Positions 18,746 through 27,258 of a DNA stretch of 64,000 bases are shown piece by piece. How positions within the stretch are numbered: position 1 is the first letter of the stretch; the number at the start of each line of letters is the position of its first letter. The translations under genes were made by a program, and so were the position numbers. The DNA is from Sphingobacterium sp. UBA4616 (GTDB lineage Bacteria > Bacteroidota > Bacteroidia > Sphingobacteriales > Sphingobacteriaceae), in contig DGIS01000008.1 in assembly GCA_002386525.1 (NCBI GenBank), positions 124,001 to 188,000 on the forward strand, written 5' to 3'. Below the pieces are notes generated by a model. It searched no databases and had not been told where the DNA came from. It saw nothing but the letters and a program-made list of their open reading frames with translations.

Positions 18746-19655
18746 CCCCTAGCTATTTAAGGGCTAACCACTCATTTCCGGGACAGCTTCGTTCTACATA
18801 AACTTAAAGAATTATGAACAGAACGGTTTTAAATCGGTACCACTACCCAAAGCCACCTTAAAAAGGGGCCGCTTTACTGTTGAAGCAAAATTTTATATAT
18901 GAACTTCGTCGCTGCGGCCGAATAAATAATGCCATTATAGATAGCAAAGGGTGATGGACAATGCACGTTTGCAAAAGCAAATGACGCCTAAATCGCCCGT
19001 CCATCCTCAAAGGACGATTTTCACCTTTATGTTGTCTGCTTTACCCATCTCCAAAAACAAAATATGTGTATTTGATTGTTAATTGTATGGTTCAGTAAAG
19101 GCATTTTAATTCTGCGCACAACAAAAATATCAAAATTATATACCTTACAGTTTTGCTTAAAAATTATTTCTATAAAGCTAATAAACTAGTTTGTTAAAAA
19201 CAATATGGTGAGACATTATTGAGAAATTATCTGTAAAATGGTTATAAATGCTGAGACGAATTTCTTTTTTAGACTTCCTGCCGCTTTCTCCGCATTAATC
19301 AGTACTTGAAGTGAATGTAAATCCTAAATGCTTCGGATCTTCTTCGGAAGGTTACTGCAACAGATCAACAATTAGGGTGGTAATGACCAGGCCTTGACCA
19401 GATAATTCTTGATCGGACGGAGTCTGGCAAAGGTCTGGTCCGCATCTGGCTTTTATCTGCTAGCAGTCCGAACATGGGGCGAATTTGGTACGAACATATC
19501 ATCTTGCTTTACGGTTTAAAAAGAATAAACGAGGATCAAGAATAAAAATAAATGCTTTAAAGACTTTGTAAAAAAAAGCAATGGCTTTTTCGGAATTCTG
19601 ACAATTGCATCTTCTTAAGATTGTGGAAAGATTATCTGAGTAATACTTCAAGAGT
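18746..19655. other. Long non-coding stretch
   Basis: About 900 bp without an open frame I can support. I see fragments with mixed composition, small inverted repeats near 18990-19030, and near-direct repeats of GACCAG/TCTGG words at 19387-19450. It may be decayed mobile-element DNA. No tRNA, array or promoter was recognised. Confidence 0.4.
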
Positions 19656-20318
19656 TTAAACATCCTCCTTATACAACAACCACTTTTCAGCTGTTTTAGG
19701 AAGCTTTCGGTGTGGTAGCAACTTAGGTTTCTTACGTTTATTGGTCAGAGTTGTGATGGCGCGCGAAACGAGGATAGGACGGAAGGACTTAGGAAGTTTT
19801 ATTTCTCCAGATTCAGCTTTCGCTAATAAGTCGTGGTATAGTTTATAACCCGTAACACCCTCTTTAAAATATTCATTTCTCAGCCAATCTTCTATTATGC
19901 TTAGTACCAAAGCCTGGTCTTCGGGAGAGATGTCATAATCTGGATCTATTGGAAGGGAATAGGGCTCAATCACGGTTGACTTTCTGTTAAAACTGCCTGT
20001 TCCTTTAAATTTAATGATTTTCTTACCGGTCTTCTTATTTTCTATTTCTGTTTTCGTGGCATAAATTTTAATGGTGGCCTCCTCAAATGAGTCCTTGAAA
20101 AACATATCTTTGGGTTCTTTTCTCAAAACTCGAGCATAGAAATTAGTGTGATTTATATCGTAAGCAGAATCAGTCGTGAGATCCTCATTATCTTCTACCT
20201 CCTTGACGTCCTTGCCAATCAAGAACGCAAATTCCTCCTGTGTGTAGCCTTTGGCTTCACGATGCATTCGAACCGTGGTATTAAGCTCGTAAGAAAGTGT
20301 GGGTATGGTAATTGGCAT
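19656..20318 (-). CDS. HTH (XRE-like) domain protein of unknown function
   Basis: The 220-residue protein has an XRE-type helix-turn-helix near the start (about residues 10-60: LNTTVRMHREAKGYTQEEFA, FLIGKDVKEVEDNED). A lysine-rich middle and a helical C-terminus (about 125-220, ending KTAEKWLLYKEDV) follow. The opening helices suggest DNA binding, but the second half has no family I know. It lies 47 bp downstream of another small gene on the same strand, and the two probably form one transcript. Position next to the island suggests a regulator of acquired DNA or a toxin-antitoxin-like unit; that is a guess. Confidence 0.6.
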   Translation of the reverse strand: MPITIPTLSYELNTTVRMHREAKGYTQEEFAFLIGKDVKEVEDNEDLTTDSAYDINHTNFYARVLRKEPKDMFFKDSFEEATIKIYATKTEIENKKTGKKIIKFKGTGSFNRKSTVIEPYSLPIDPDYDISPEDQALVLSIIEDWLRNEYFKEGVTGYKLYHDLLAKAESGEIKLPKSFRPILVSRAITTLTNKRKKPKLLPHRKLPKTAEKWLLYKEDV

Positions 20319-20365
20319 ATAACAAATGATACAAATTCAAATTTAGGAAATAATGAGTAAAAGAC

Positions 20366-20914
20366 TCAATCTTCTTTCAATTCCATGTTGCGGACAAAGC
20401 GGATAAGTTTACCTTTCTTTTCGTCGGCTTCATTCGAATGAATTTTTAGTATTTTTCTATCTATGTATAAACTTTCTAAAGATGATGAAATATCTGAATC
20501 TGCTTTTTGGTCCTCTTTGGATAAAAAAGAATTATAATAAGAGGTGATTTCAGCACGTAGACGTGGGGTATCAAAATACCCATCCTGTATAAGTGAATTA
20601 AGTGCAGCTTTAATGCTCATCTTTTTCAGAATGGGTATTCTAGTTTTTTCTATTAGTTCATCATCATCCAGCAATTCATCAGGTAAAATATCCTGCATAG
20701 TTAATCCGAAATGGTTTAAAGCTTTTTTCATAAGCTCAGGAGAGTATTTCTCATTATTATATTCACTTTCAATACCGCCAACTCTTGTAGAGTTTGTTTC
20801 ATCTGTAATAATCCGAGAAAACTCTCTTCCTGATATTTCTTCTTCAAGATAGAGAACTCTAAATGTGTCTATAATGTGTTGAGCAAATGCTGTAATTTTC
20901 CCTTTTGGTTTCAT
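20366..20914 (-). CDS. Hypothetical protein, upstream partner of the HTH gene
   Basis: The 182-residue protein is mostly helical and acidic (LPDELLDDDELIEKTR near the middle), starts MKPKGKITAFAQHIIDTFRV and ends VRNMELKED. The N-terminal part could form a degenerate helix-turn-helix (about 25-75), but there is no clear signature. It is the first gene of a two-gene unit with the HTH protein at 19656-20318. Its upstream side faces a long imperfect inverted repeat at 21057-21177. Function unknown. Confidence 0.55.
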   Translation of the reverse strand: MKPKGKITAFAQHIIDTFRVLYLEEEISGREFSRIITDETNSTRVGGIESEYNNEKYSPELMKKALNHFGLTMQDILPDELLDDDELIEKTRIPILKKMSIKAALNSLIQDGYFDTPRLRAEITSYYNSFLSKEDQKADSDISSSLESLYIDRKILKIHSNEADEKKGKLIRFVRNMELKED

Positions 20915-21056
20915 TACAGCTAATACCGTTAAAATTTATAAAATCAAATGTTATGTTAAATTTGCATTTTACTAAAAATAGTGCTTATATTTGTTTAATT
21001 ATTAGAAGATTGAAAGTCTTCAATGGTGTTTAAATCAAAGAGTCTTGTGCCTGTAT

Positions 21057-21177
21057 TTTCTGACGCCACACCGCAAGACAGCAGATTAAACACCCATGTC
21101 TATACTTTTATGCTATATTTGCATAACAGATAGATGTGGGTACTGCTGTAAATCCGTGGTGTGTAAGGCGTCAGAAA
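21057..21177. repeat. Long imperfect inverted repeat (hairpin or MITE-like)
   Basis: The outer arms TTTCTGACGCC (21057-21067) and GGCGTCAGAAA (21167-21177) are perfect. Inner parts also pair with bulges: ACACCGC with GTGGTGTG, CAGCAG with CTGCTG, ACCCATGTCTAT with ATAGATGTGGGT. The central loop is about 20 nt. The whole could fold as a ~50-bp imperfect stem in DNA or RNA. It lies between the HTH gene pair and the leader of the SusCD operon. A small non-autonomous element, a structured RNA or a regulatory hairpin are all possible. Confidence 0.6.
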
Positions 21178-21319
21178 CTTTATTTCAGGTACGGTGTGCA
21201 GTCCCACATTTATCATTAGGCGACTAACCGACAAGACTCGTTACCAATAAAACGAGTTATGAACAAAAAGCAACAATCAAAGAACATCATCACAGCCCCC
21301 GAGTAGCTTGGCTGGTTTG

Positions 21320-21336
21320 GCCAAATAAGATTTGGC
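21320..21336 (+). terminator. Short hairpin followed by pyrimidines, possible weak terminator
   Basis: GCCAAAT (21320-21326) pairs with ATTTGGC (21330-21336), followed by TTCTCTT. It lies just upstream of the two guide-match sites in the SusCD leader and could block read-through from upstream. The T-run is poor, so this is weak. Confidence 0.3.
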
Positions 21337-21347
21337 TTCTCTTGCCA

Positions 21348-21369
21348 TGGAACGCGTAACGCCAATATT
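21348..21369 (+). promoter_or_regulatory. Secondary guide-RNA match in the SusCD leader
   Basis: The spacer that follows the last repeat at 42047-42082 matches this site at 18 of the first 22 positions, with mismatches at spacer positions 5, 15, 18 and 22; 13 of the first 14 bases agree (TGGAnCGCGTAACG). The similarity stops after that. It is on the same strand as, and 57 bp upstream of, the main match at 21405-21434. A worn second target is the likely reading, but the fit is imperfect. Confidence 0.5.
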
Positions 21370-21404
21370 ATACACTTTGTGACCCCTCATTCAAACGCGC
21401 TCTG

Positions 21405-21434
21405 GCTCCCTGAATGAATTAATTATTACTAATG
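21405..21434 (+). promoter_or_regulatory. Predicted target site of the sigma/dCas12f guide RNA
   Basis: This 30-bp stretch matches the spacer at 41538-41567 at 28 of 30 positions; only spacer positions 7 (A against T) and 26 (A against T) differ. The base just 5' of the site is G (context CTCTG). The site is on the coding strand, 92 bp before the first gene of the small-protein/TlpA/SusC/SusD operon. No convincing housekeeping promoter lies between. I read it as the place where the guide RNA brings the Cas12f-like protein and its sigma factor to start transcription. The match is direct observation; the role is inference. Confidence 0.85.
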
Positions 21435-21526
21435 TGAACTGAGTAACATCAGTCTCCCAATAAAAAGCTGATTTCGATCGGAGAGGGGGATGCTATGTAC
21501 TTTCGGTTACGAAGATTTACTGAAAA

Positions 21527-21901
21527 ATGAACAGGATTTTAGCGCTACAACTGGCTTTTGACTTGATGATTTTTGATGTCCATAAGGATGACTATGACCC
21601 TATTAAGGATATTGAAGCATTCTGGAATGAATATGCGCTAGAGACTATATCTGCTAATATATTACAACTGTTGAGCACGTACCTGGATGGTGGTTTAGAG
21701 GAAAATAAACCCCTTAAAGATGCGGATATGCAAGAATTTGCAACTGCCATTTGCCGCGTATTGATTGCCTACAGTATTGCCAATTATCGTCATATCGATC
21801 CTAGTAAAATGCAGCTGTCAGCAGAAGCTAAAGTGCGCATCAAAAGAGAGATCGAATTGAGCGGAGAAATCGCCGAGTTCTTCAGTAGGTTATCGAAGTA
21901 A
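21527..21901 (+). CDS. Small hypothetical protein leading the SusCD operon
   Basis: The 124-residue protein is helical and soluble, with no signal peptide (MNRILALQLAFDLMIFDVHK at the start, LSGEIAEFFSRLSK at the end). I do not recognise a family. It is the first gene after the predicted guide-RNA target and is followed after 18 bp by the TlpA-like gene, so it should be the first cistron of the operon. Its place ahead of thioredoxin, SusC and SusD genes suggests a link to the uptake system, but nothing in the sequence gives an activity. Confidence 0.65.
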   Translation: MNRILALQLAFDLMIFDVHKDDYDPIKDIEAFWNEYALETISANILQLLSTYLDGGLEENKPLKDADMQEFATAICRVLIAYSIANYRHIDPSKMQLSAEAKVRIKREIELSGEIAEFFSRLSK

Positions 21902-21919
21902 CCACTAAAAAACTAAACG

Positions 21920-24025
21920 ATGAATATCCTAAAATTACTAGCCTTTTTAAGGGGCTATATAACCTATATATTTCAAGTACCTGTGAAGCACTGCTTAAGG
22001 GCAGCTATAGCACGATTTACGCAACAGTTGCGTAAGAATGTTAGACTAATAAAGCGCTCTACTAGTGAAATTCAGAATCGAATAATAACAACTGTTTCCT
22101 CGGGAGGTCTTCGGCTTTTGCTTGACGAGCGTTCGACAATGCGTCGTACCAACGTCGCCTCTTCTTCGGGAACGCTTCGACTGTTGTTCGACTGCGCTTC
22201 GACTCCTACCCGAAGCGCAGTCGAAGCCCTGCCGAAGCCGAGTCGAAGAAGTGCCAAGCATGTATCGACCATGTCCCAAAGAAATCCCAAAGCTGAGCCA
22301 AAGGCCAGCCGACTAGGGGGAGAGGTATCACACTTTAAGGACTTTTTCCTGACCAACTTCGCCCCAACTCCTGCCTTTTATGCAGTCGGCCTCGGGTTTT
22401 GCTTTACCGTTGCTCGTATTTTATCCGAAGGAGACCCGAAGCCCACTCGAAGAAAATTCGAGCAACGCTGGGAGAAAGGGGGAAATTGGTCACCTATTGA
22501 GCAGGTATTGGCTGAGAAATTAGTAGTAGATGCTATGCCAACCAGTAGAGTTGAACTTAAACGATCTGTTTTAAGGTCTTTTAAGGCGATGTGTACCTCT
22601 CTTATATTACAACTTGACACTTTGCTTGGATTAATATGCTCAGTTGTTCAGCGAGCTTTAAAATACCTTTTATTCGTAGCAGATTATAAACAAGCCTATC
22701 GTATGATTTTGACAGGCTTGTTTTTATGTTTAGTTTCTATGTTTAGTTTATCGGCTCAGACGCCCCGCAAGGACAGCGGGGCCGATGGGCTAACTGCGAT
22801 ACAAGCGCTTGGAATAGGGGATACCATTCCGCAAAACTTGTGGAACCTCAAAATGCCTGTTTACAACGATAGCAAAGGACGGTCAACAATCTCCCTTAGC
22901 GATTATCAGGATAATAAACTGATTATCGTAGATTTTTGGGCCACGTGGTGTACCAATTGCATCGAAAGCTTTCCGAAATTGGATCAGTTGAAGGTTACTT
23001 TCAAAAACGATTTTGATGTGCTACTGGTCAATTGTAAGCGAACGCGCGACGATCAGGCAAGAATTGATAGGGTGCTCCACAAATACAAAGATACTTATCA
23101 GCTTAAAGTTCAGTTTCCGTATATTATTGGAGATACCATATTCAATGCCTTATTTCCGCATCGCGGAATACCCCATGTCGTGTGGATCGGAAACGACCGT
23201 GTCGTAAAAGCAATTACCTACACAACCGAACTTCAGGAGTCCAATGTGCGTCAGATTTTGGACGGCAAGAAAGCGGATTTCTATATGAAGGACGATTTTA
23301 AGTATAAAGTCCAGGATAGTCTGTCGACGGATACGCTCAAACTGTTCTCCTCTTACCTGAGTAAACGTAGGGAGGGAATCCGGGAAATGGGCGTACAGAT
23401 AAAAGAAAAGGGAGATGAAAAGGAATTTACATTTCTTAATTCATCGGTAGCCATGCGCATTTATGAATATTTGAGTGAAACTGGGCATCGTATAGAACGA
23501 AACCTTTGGGTATTTGATACGAATGTAGCAAATGAAATCCGTAGAACACTCAAAACACCTCAGCGTTATATGGATGAATATTGCTATTTTTTGCGGTACC
23601 CAAAAGATCGCATCGACTTTGATCCGTACCGGAAGATGATCCATGACATTCAGGATAATTTTGGGGTTAGATGGAAAATCAGGAAAGAAGTGATCGATGT
23701 ATGGCGCATCGACTCTACGCCTAAGGTTAGGCAATTTAAAACCAAAGGCCATATTCCACTTGAAGCAATTGACGCATCGAATAATAAAAAGTTCATTCAA
23801 AACGTTCCCCTGCGCAATAGTCTTCATGTACTCTCTTGGTTGTTGAATAAGCCTGTGCTGCTGGGCGATATTGAAGATATAAATGTCGACTTCGATCTGC
23901 CAGCGGATCTATTGACGTATACGGATACACAACTCCTACAGTTGTTGGAGCAGCTTGGAGCCAAGATAACTGTAGCACCGCAAGAAGTGGAGTATGTTTA
24001 TTTTTCTGCAGATAAGGGGGTATAG
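21920..24025 (+). CDS. TlpA-like thioredoxin-domain protein with a doubtful N-terminal extension
   Basis: The open frame encodes 701 residues, but the convincing protein begins at residue 262 (ATG at 22703). MILTGLFLCLVSMFSLSAQ is a signal peptide there, followed by a TlpA/thioredoxin fold with LIIVDFWATWCTNCIESFPK (redox CxxC motif) and a cis-Pro region HRGIPHVVWIG. A ~250-residue C-domain without known motifs follows. The first 261 codons include a palindromic repeat (22187-22225) and low-complexity Arg/Ser-rich sequence, so they may be an insertion that happens to stay open. SusC starts 2 nt after the stop. In such loci the periplasmic thioredoxin is thought to act on the imported substrate or its receptor. 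Confidence 0.75.
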   Translation: MNILKLLAFLRGYITYIFQVPVKHCLRAAIARFTQQLRKNVRLIKRSTSEIQNRIITTVSSGGLRLLLDERSTMRRTNVASSSGTLRLLFDCASTPTRSAVEALPKPSRRSAKHVSTMSQRNPKAEPKASRLGGEVSHFKDFFLTNFAPTPAFYAVGLGFCFTVARILSEGDPKPTRRKFEQRWEKGGNWSPIEQVLAEKLVVDAMPTSRVELKRSVLRSFKAMCTSLILQLDTLLGLICSVVQRALKYLLFVADYKQAYRMILTGLFLCLVSMFSLSAQTPRKDSGADGLTAIQALGIGDTIPQNLWNLKMPVYNDSKGRSTISLSDYQDNKLIIVDFWATWCTNCIESFPKLDQLKVTFKNDFDVLLVNCKRTRDDQARIDRVLHKYKDTYQLKVQFPYIIGDTIFNALFPHRGIPHVVWIGNDRVVKAITYTTELQESNVRQILDGKKADFYMKDDFKYKVQDSLSTDTLKLFSSYLSKRREGIREMGVQIKEKGDEKEFTFLNSSVAMRIYEYLSETGHRIERNLWVFDTNVANEIRRTLKTPQRYMDEYCYFLRYPKDRIDFDPYRKMIHDIQDNFGVRWKIRKEVIDVWRIDSTPKVRQFKTKGHIPLEAIDASNNKKFIQNVPLRNSLHVLSWLLNKPVLLGDIEDINVDFDLPADLLTYTDTQLLQLLEQLGAKITVAPQEVEYVYFSADKGV
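22187..22225. repeat. REP-like palindrome inside the TlpA open frame
   Basis: Perfect 15-bp arms TTCGACTGCGCTTCG (22187-22201) and CGAAGCGCAGTCGAA (22211-22225) enclose a 9-nt loop. Related TTCGAC/GTCGAA and CTTCGG/CCGAAG words continue from about 22095 to 22270. Such G+C-rich palindromes are usually intergenic repeats in Sphingobacteriaceae. Here they sit within an open frame. Confidence 0.75.
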
Positions 24026-24027
24026 GC

Positions 24028-27000
24028 ATGAAAAAAATCATATTAATGGTGTTATTCCTGATTATTACGGGGATGGCAAACTTCGCTATTGGACAGCACG
24101 CTGTGGCAAGAATGGCGGGGCGGGTTATTAATAGCGAAAATAAGAAGCCGATTGAAGGTGCCTCAATTATCATATTACGGGATAATAGTCAGGCAAAATC
24201 CGACCGTGACGGGGAGTTTGCGCTAAAGGCAAATCATGGTGACAGCGCATTGGTCAGCCATATTGGCTATCATAGTAAGACCGTGTTGTATAAGTCTGGA
24301 AGTTCAAGACTGACGGTTATGCTAGTGCCTTTGGCGAATGTACTGGATGAGGTAATGGTGAGTTCGGGATATCAGCAGCTGCGACCCAACGAGATGACAG
24401 GATCTTTTCAGGTATTGGATAAAAAAACACTCGACCAGCAGGTGGGAACCAATATCCTTGACAGGTTAAATAATGTGACACCTGGTTTCCGTAAGGGGAC
24501 TTTCGAGTTTAAGCCCAACCGAAATGATAAGCTAAATATTTCAATTCGGGGCCTCAGTACGATAGAGGCTTCTAAGGATCCCTTGGTTGTACTCGATGGT
24601 TTTATCTATGAGGGCGATATCGACAATATCGATCCGAATAGCATTGCATCAGTTACGGTGCTCAAAGATGCGGCAGCCACATCAATATGGGGAGCGCGCG
24701 CTGGAAATGGTGTCATTGTGCTTACCAGTATCAATAGTTCCAATAAATTGCAAAAGACGACGGTGAATATTTCGCATACCGTCACGACGAAACGCGTAAC
24801 GGATTACAGTAAGCTGTATCAGCCAGCTAATCTGGACTATATCTTAGCCGAACAGGAGCTTTTTAATGTAGGCTACTATGATGGGAAGATCGAGCAGAGT
24901 CCATACCTTGCCCTGTCACCTACAACCGAAGTTTTTCTGGCTCGTCGCAAGGGATTGATTTCGGCGCAGGATTCGGCCGATAGGATTGCCAGACTGTTGG
25001 TGATGGATGGTAAAAAGGCCTACAGAGATGCTTTTCTGCGAAATCCATTGTTGCAGCAGTCTTTTGCCAGCGTTTCAGGCGCGTCTAATGTAATCAGATA
25101 TAATTTTGGTGTCGGTAATACCGTGGATCTTTCCGAAAATAAAGCGAAAGACAATAAGATCAATCTTTACCTGAACAATTCATTTCATTGGAAAGACAAG
25201 TTTGAGTTAAATCTCAACGTGAATTTTCTCACCCAGAGACAGCGTTCTGGCACTCCGGCATTTGACCTATTTAAGTATGGCGGTAAATATGTGCCATTTT
25301 TTGAATTTATAAATGGAGAGGGGGGCGCATTGCCATTTAATACGGCTTATCGGGGAAACTACCTCAATGAATTTTATGGTGATAAGTTGCTGGATTGGAA
25401 CTATTACCCAGTGCATGACTATGAGCTGGATCGCACAACAACACGAAAAAATGAATTGTATTCCATCGTACAGGCTAAATATAATATTAAGCCTTACTTA
25501 ACAGCCACCGTGTCTTACCAATACCAGCTTCAGCGTAATACCATGGAACGGATCGCACAGACAGATAGTTATTATACGCGCAATATGATCAATATGTTTT
25601 CAAATATCGACCCGCAATCTGGTTTGGTAACATATCCGATTCCTATTGGAGGTATTTTTGATCTGAACAATGCGGATATCAGTTCATATACCTGGAGAGG
25701 ACAACTCAATTTTAACCGGTCATTCGGAGTCCATCAGATCAATGGTATTTTAGGTGCAGAGATTAGAGAAGTATTGTCTAAGGGTGCATCGAATACTTCC
25801 TACGGTTATAGTGCCGACCCGATACGCACAAAAGTGGTGGATTATGCCAACTTTTATCCAACACTGCCCGCGGGTGGATATGCTGCCATTCAGGGAAATT
25901 TGTCGCTCATAAAATCCCTGAATCGATTTGTGTCTAACTATGCCAATATGGCCTACCTATTCAAGCAAAAATATGGTCTGTCGGCAAGTATTCGTAAGGA
26001 TGGGGCAAATGTGTTCGGTGTAAATACCAATGATAAATTTAATCCGTTTTGGTCGGTAGGTGCTAGCTGGCAAATGGGGAAAGAGAAGTTTGTTGATTGG
26101 AAAGCGATAGATGTGCTGCAGCTGAGAGCCACCTATGGCTACAGTGGCAATATTGATCCCTCGCGGACACCTCTTCCCGTTGCTGAAACCACCAGCGGAC
26201 GTTATACCAATTATCCTGCTTTTGTGATCAGTACCTTGAATGATCCATCTTTGCGATGGGAAAAGGTGCGAACGTTGAATCTGGGTCTGCAATTTGGATT
26301 GTTCAAAAGTAGAATCACGGGAAGCATTGATTATTACGTGAAAAAGAGCACAGATCTCTACGGCAATTCATTAATAGATTATACAGTATTTGGCAAAGCC
26401 AACACGACAGTAAAAAATAACGCTTCAATTAAAAGTCAAGGTGCCGAGTTGAATTTGACTGCCGAAGCGATCAGGATGCCGAGCTTTAGCTGGCGGCCTG
26501 CGGTGCTATTGAGCTTGAATAAGAATAAAGTACTAGAATACTACAATACCCAGTTTGGTCTCATCAATTTGGTGGGAAATGGCACGGCTACTATGCCAAT
26601 AGTCGGTAGGCCGCTCAATTCCATCGCCGCATTTAATTGGGGTGGATTGGATCGAAATGGCGACCCACAAGGTTTCTTAGATGGTGAACTGTCCACAGAT
26701 TATCAAAAGATAAGAAACTCAACTGTAGGGGAAATTAACGATAACCAAACCATTGTATACGTAGGATCGGCGGTCCCACAATTGTTTGGAAATTTGATCA
26801 ATACATTTTCCTATCGCAATTTTGAACTGTCATTTAACCTTTCCTTTAAAGCAGATTACTATTTCAGCAGACAGGCAACCACTAGCGGCAATTTTTATAC
26901 GTACGGCAAAGCGTATGCGGATTATGAAAAGCGATGGCAGGCAGCAGGGGATGAAAACTATACACAGGTACCTCGGGTAAAATATCCCATCGATGCGAAT

Positions 27001-27249
27001 CGCGATGCTTTCTATCAGGGAAGTAAAGTCAATGTGCTGAAAGGAGATCATGTCCGTATGGAATATATTAATCTCTCTTGGCGCAACCTTTGGCAGCTTG
27101 GTAGCAAAAAGGTGAATTCCCGTGTGTTTTTTAATGCCAGTAACCTGGGGTTGATCTGGAAAAGCAATAAGGAGCGGCTGGATCCTGATTTTCCTGGACG
27201 GTTAACACCGAACCCTACTTATGCTTTAGGGCTTAATGTCAGTTTTTAA
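24028..27249 (+). CDS. SusC/RagA-type TonB-linked outer-membrane transporter
   Basis: The 1073-residue protein has a signal peptide (about 1-22), a carboxypeptidase-regulatory-like domain (about 28-108), a plug (about 112-235: VMVSSGYQQLRPNEMTGSFQ, ISIRGLSTIEASKDPLVVLD, GARAGNGVIVLTS) and a beta-barrel ending YALGLNVSF. SusC proteins form the pore of a two-part importer closed by a SusD lipoprotein lid and powered by TonB. The susD-like gene starts 9 bp after its stop. The substrate may be a glycan, peptide or chelate and cannot be read. The operon leader carries the predicted guide-RNA target, so expression is probably under the sigma/dCas12f system. Confidence 0.95.
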   Translation: MKKIILMVLFLIITGMANFAIGQHAVARMAGRVINSENKKPIEGASIIILRDNSQAKSDRDGEFALKANHGDSALVSHIGYHSKTVLYKSGSSRLTVMLVPLANVLDEVMVSSGYQQLRPNEMTGSFQVLDKKTLDQQVGTNILDRLNNVTPGFRKGTFEFKPNRNDKLNISIRGLSTIEASKDPLVVLDGFIYEGDIDNIDPNSIASVTVLKDAAATSIWGARAGNGVIVLTSINSSNKLQKTTVNISHTVTTKRVTDYSKLYQPANLDYILAEQELFNVGYYDGKIEQSPYLALSPTTEVFLARRKGLISAQDSADRIARLLVMDGKKAYRDAFLRNPLLQQSFASVSGASNVIRYNFGVGNTVDLSENKAKDNKINLYLNNSFHWKDKFELNLNVNFLTQRQRSGTPAFDLFKYGGKYVPFFEFINGEGGALPFNTAYRGNYLNEFYGDKLLDWNYYPVHDYELDRTTTRKNELYSIVQAKYNIKPYLTATVSYQYQLQRNTMERIAQTDSYYTRNMINMFSNIDPQSGLVTYPIPIGGIFDLNNADISSYTWRGQLNFNRSFGVHQINGILGAEIREVLSKGASNTSYGYSADPIRTKVVDYANFYPTLPAGGYAAIQGNLSLIKSLNRFVSNYANMAYLFKQKYGLSASIRKDGANVFGVNTNDKFNPFWSVGASWQMGKEKFVDWKAIDVLQLRATYGYSGNIDPSRTPLPVAETTSGRYTNYPAFVISTLNDPSLRWEKVRTLNLGLQFGLFKSRITGSIDYYVKKSTDLYGNSLIDYTVFGKANTTVKNNASIKSQGAELNLTAEAIRMPSFSWRPAVLLSLNKNKVLEYYNTQFGLINLVGNGTATMPIVGRPLNSIAAFNWGGLDRNGDPQGFLDGELSTDYQKIRNSTVGEINDNQTIVYVGSAVPQLFGNLINTFSYRNFELSFNLSFKADYYFSRQATTSGNFYTYGKAYADYEKRWQAAGDENYTQVPRVKYPIDANRDAFYQGSKVNVLKGDHVRMEYINLSWRNLWQLGSKKVNSRVFFNASNLGLIWKSNKERLDPDFPGRLTPNPTYALGLNVSF

Positions 27250-27258
27250 ATAAAGAAA

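Noticed and set aside
21228..21240. Match of the spacer at 41668-41697 to the reverse strand near 21230
   Set aside because: Only about nine bases (GAGTCTTGT) agree and the rest does not; this is expected by chance.
22046..22356. Overlapping reverse-strand frames opposite the TlpA extension
   Set aside because: They are produced by G+C-rich palindromic repeats, which stay open on both strands; the residues are Arg/Ser-rich and not protein-like.
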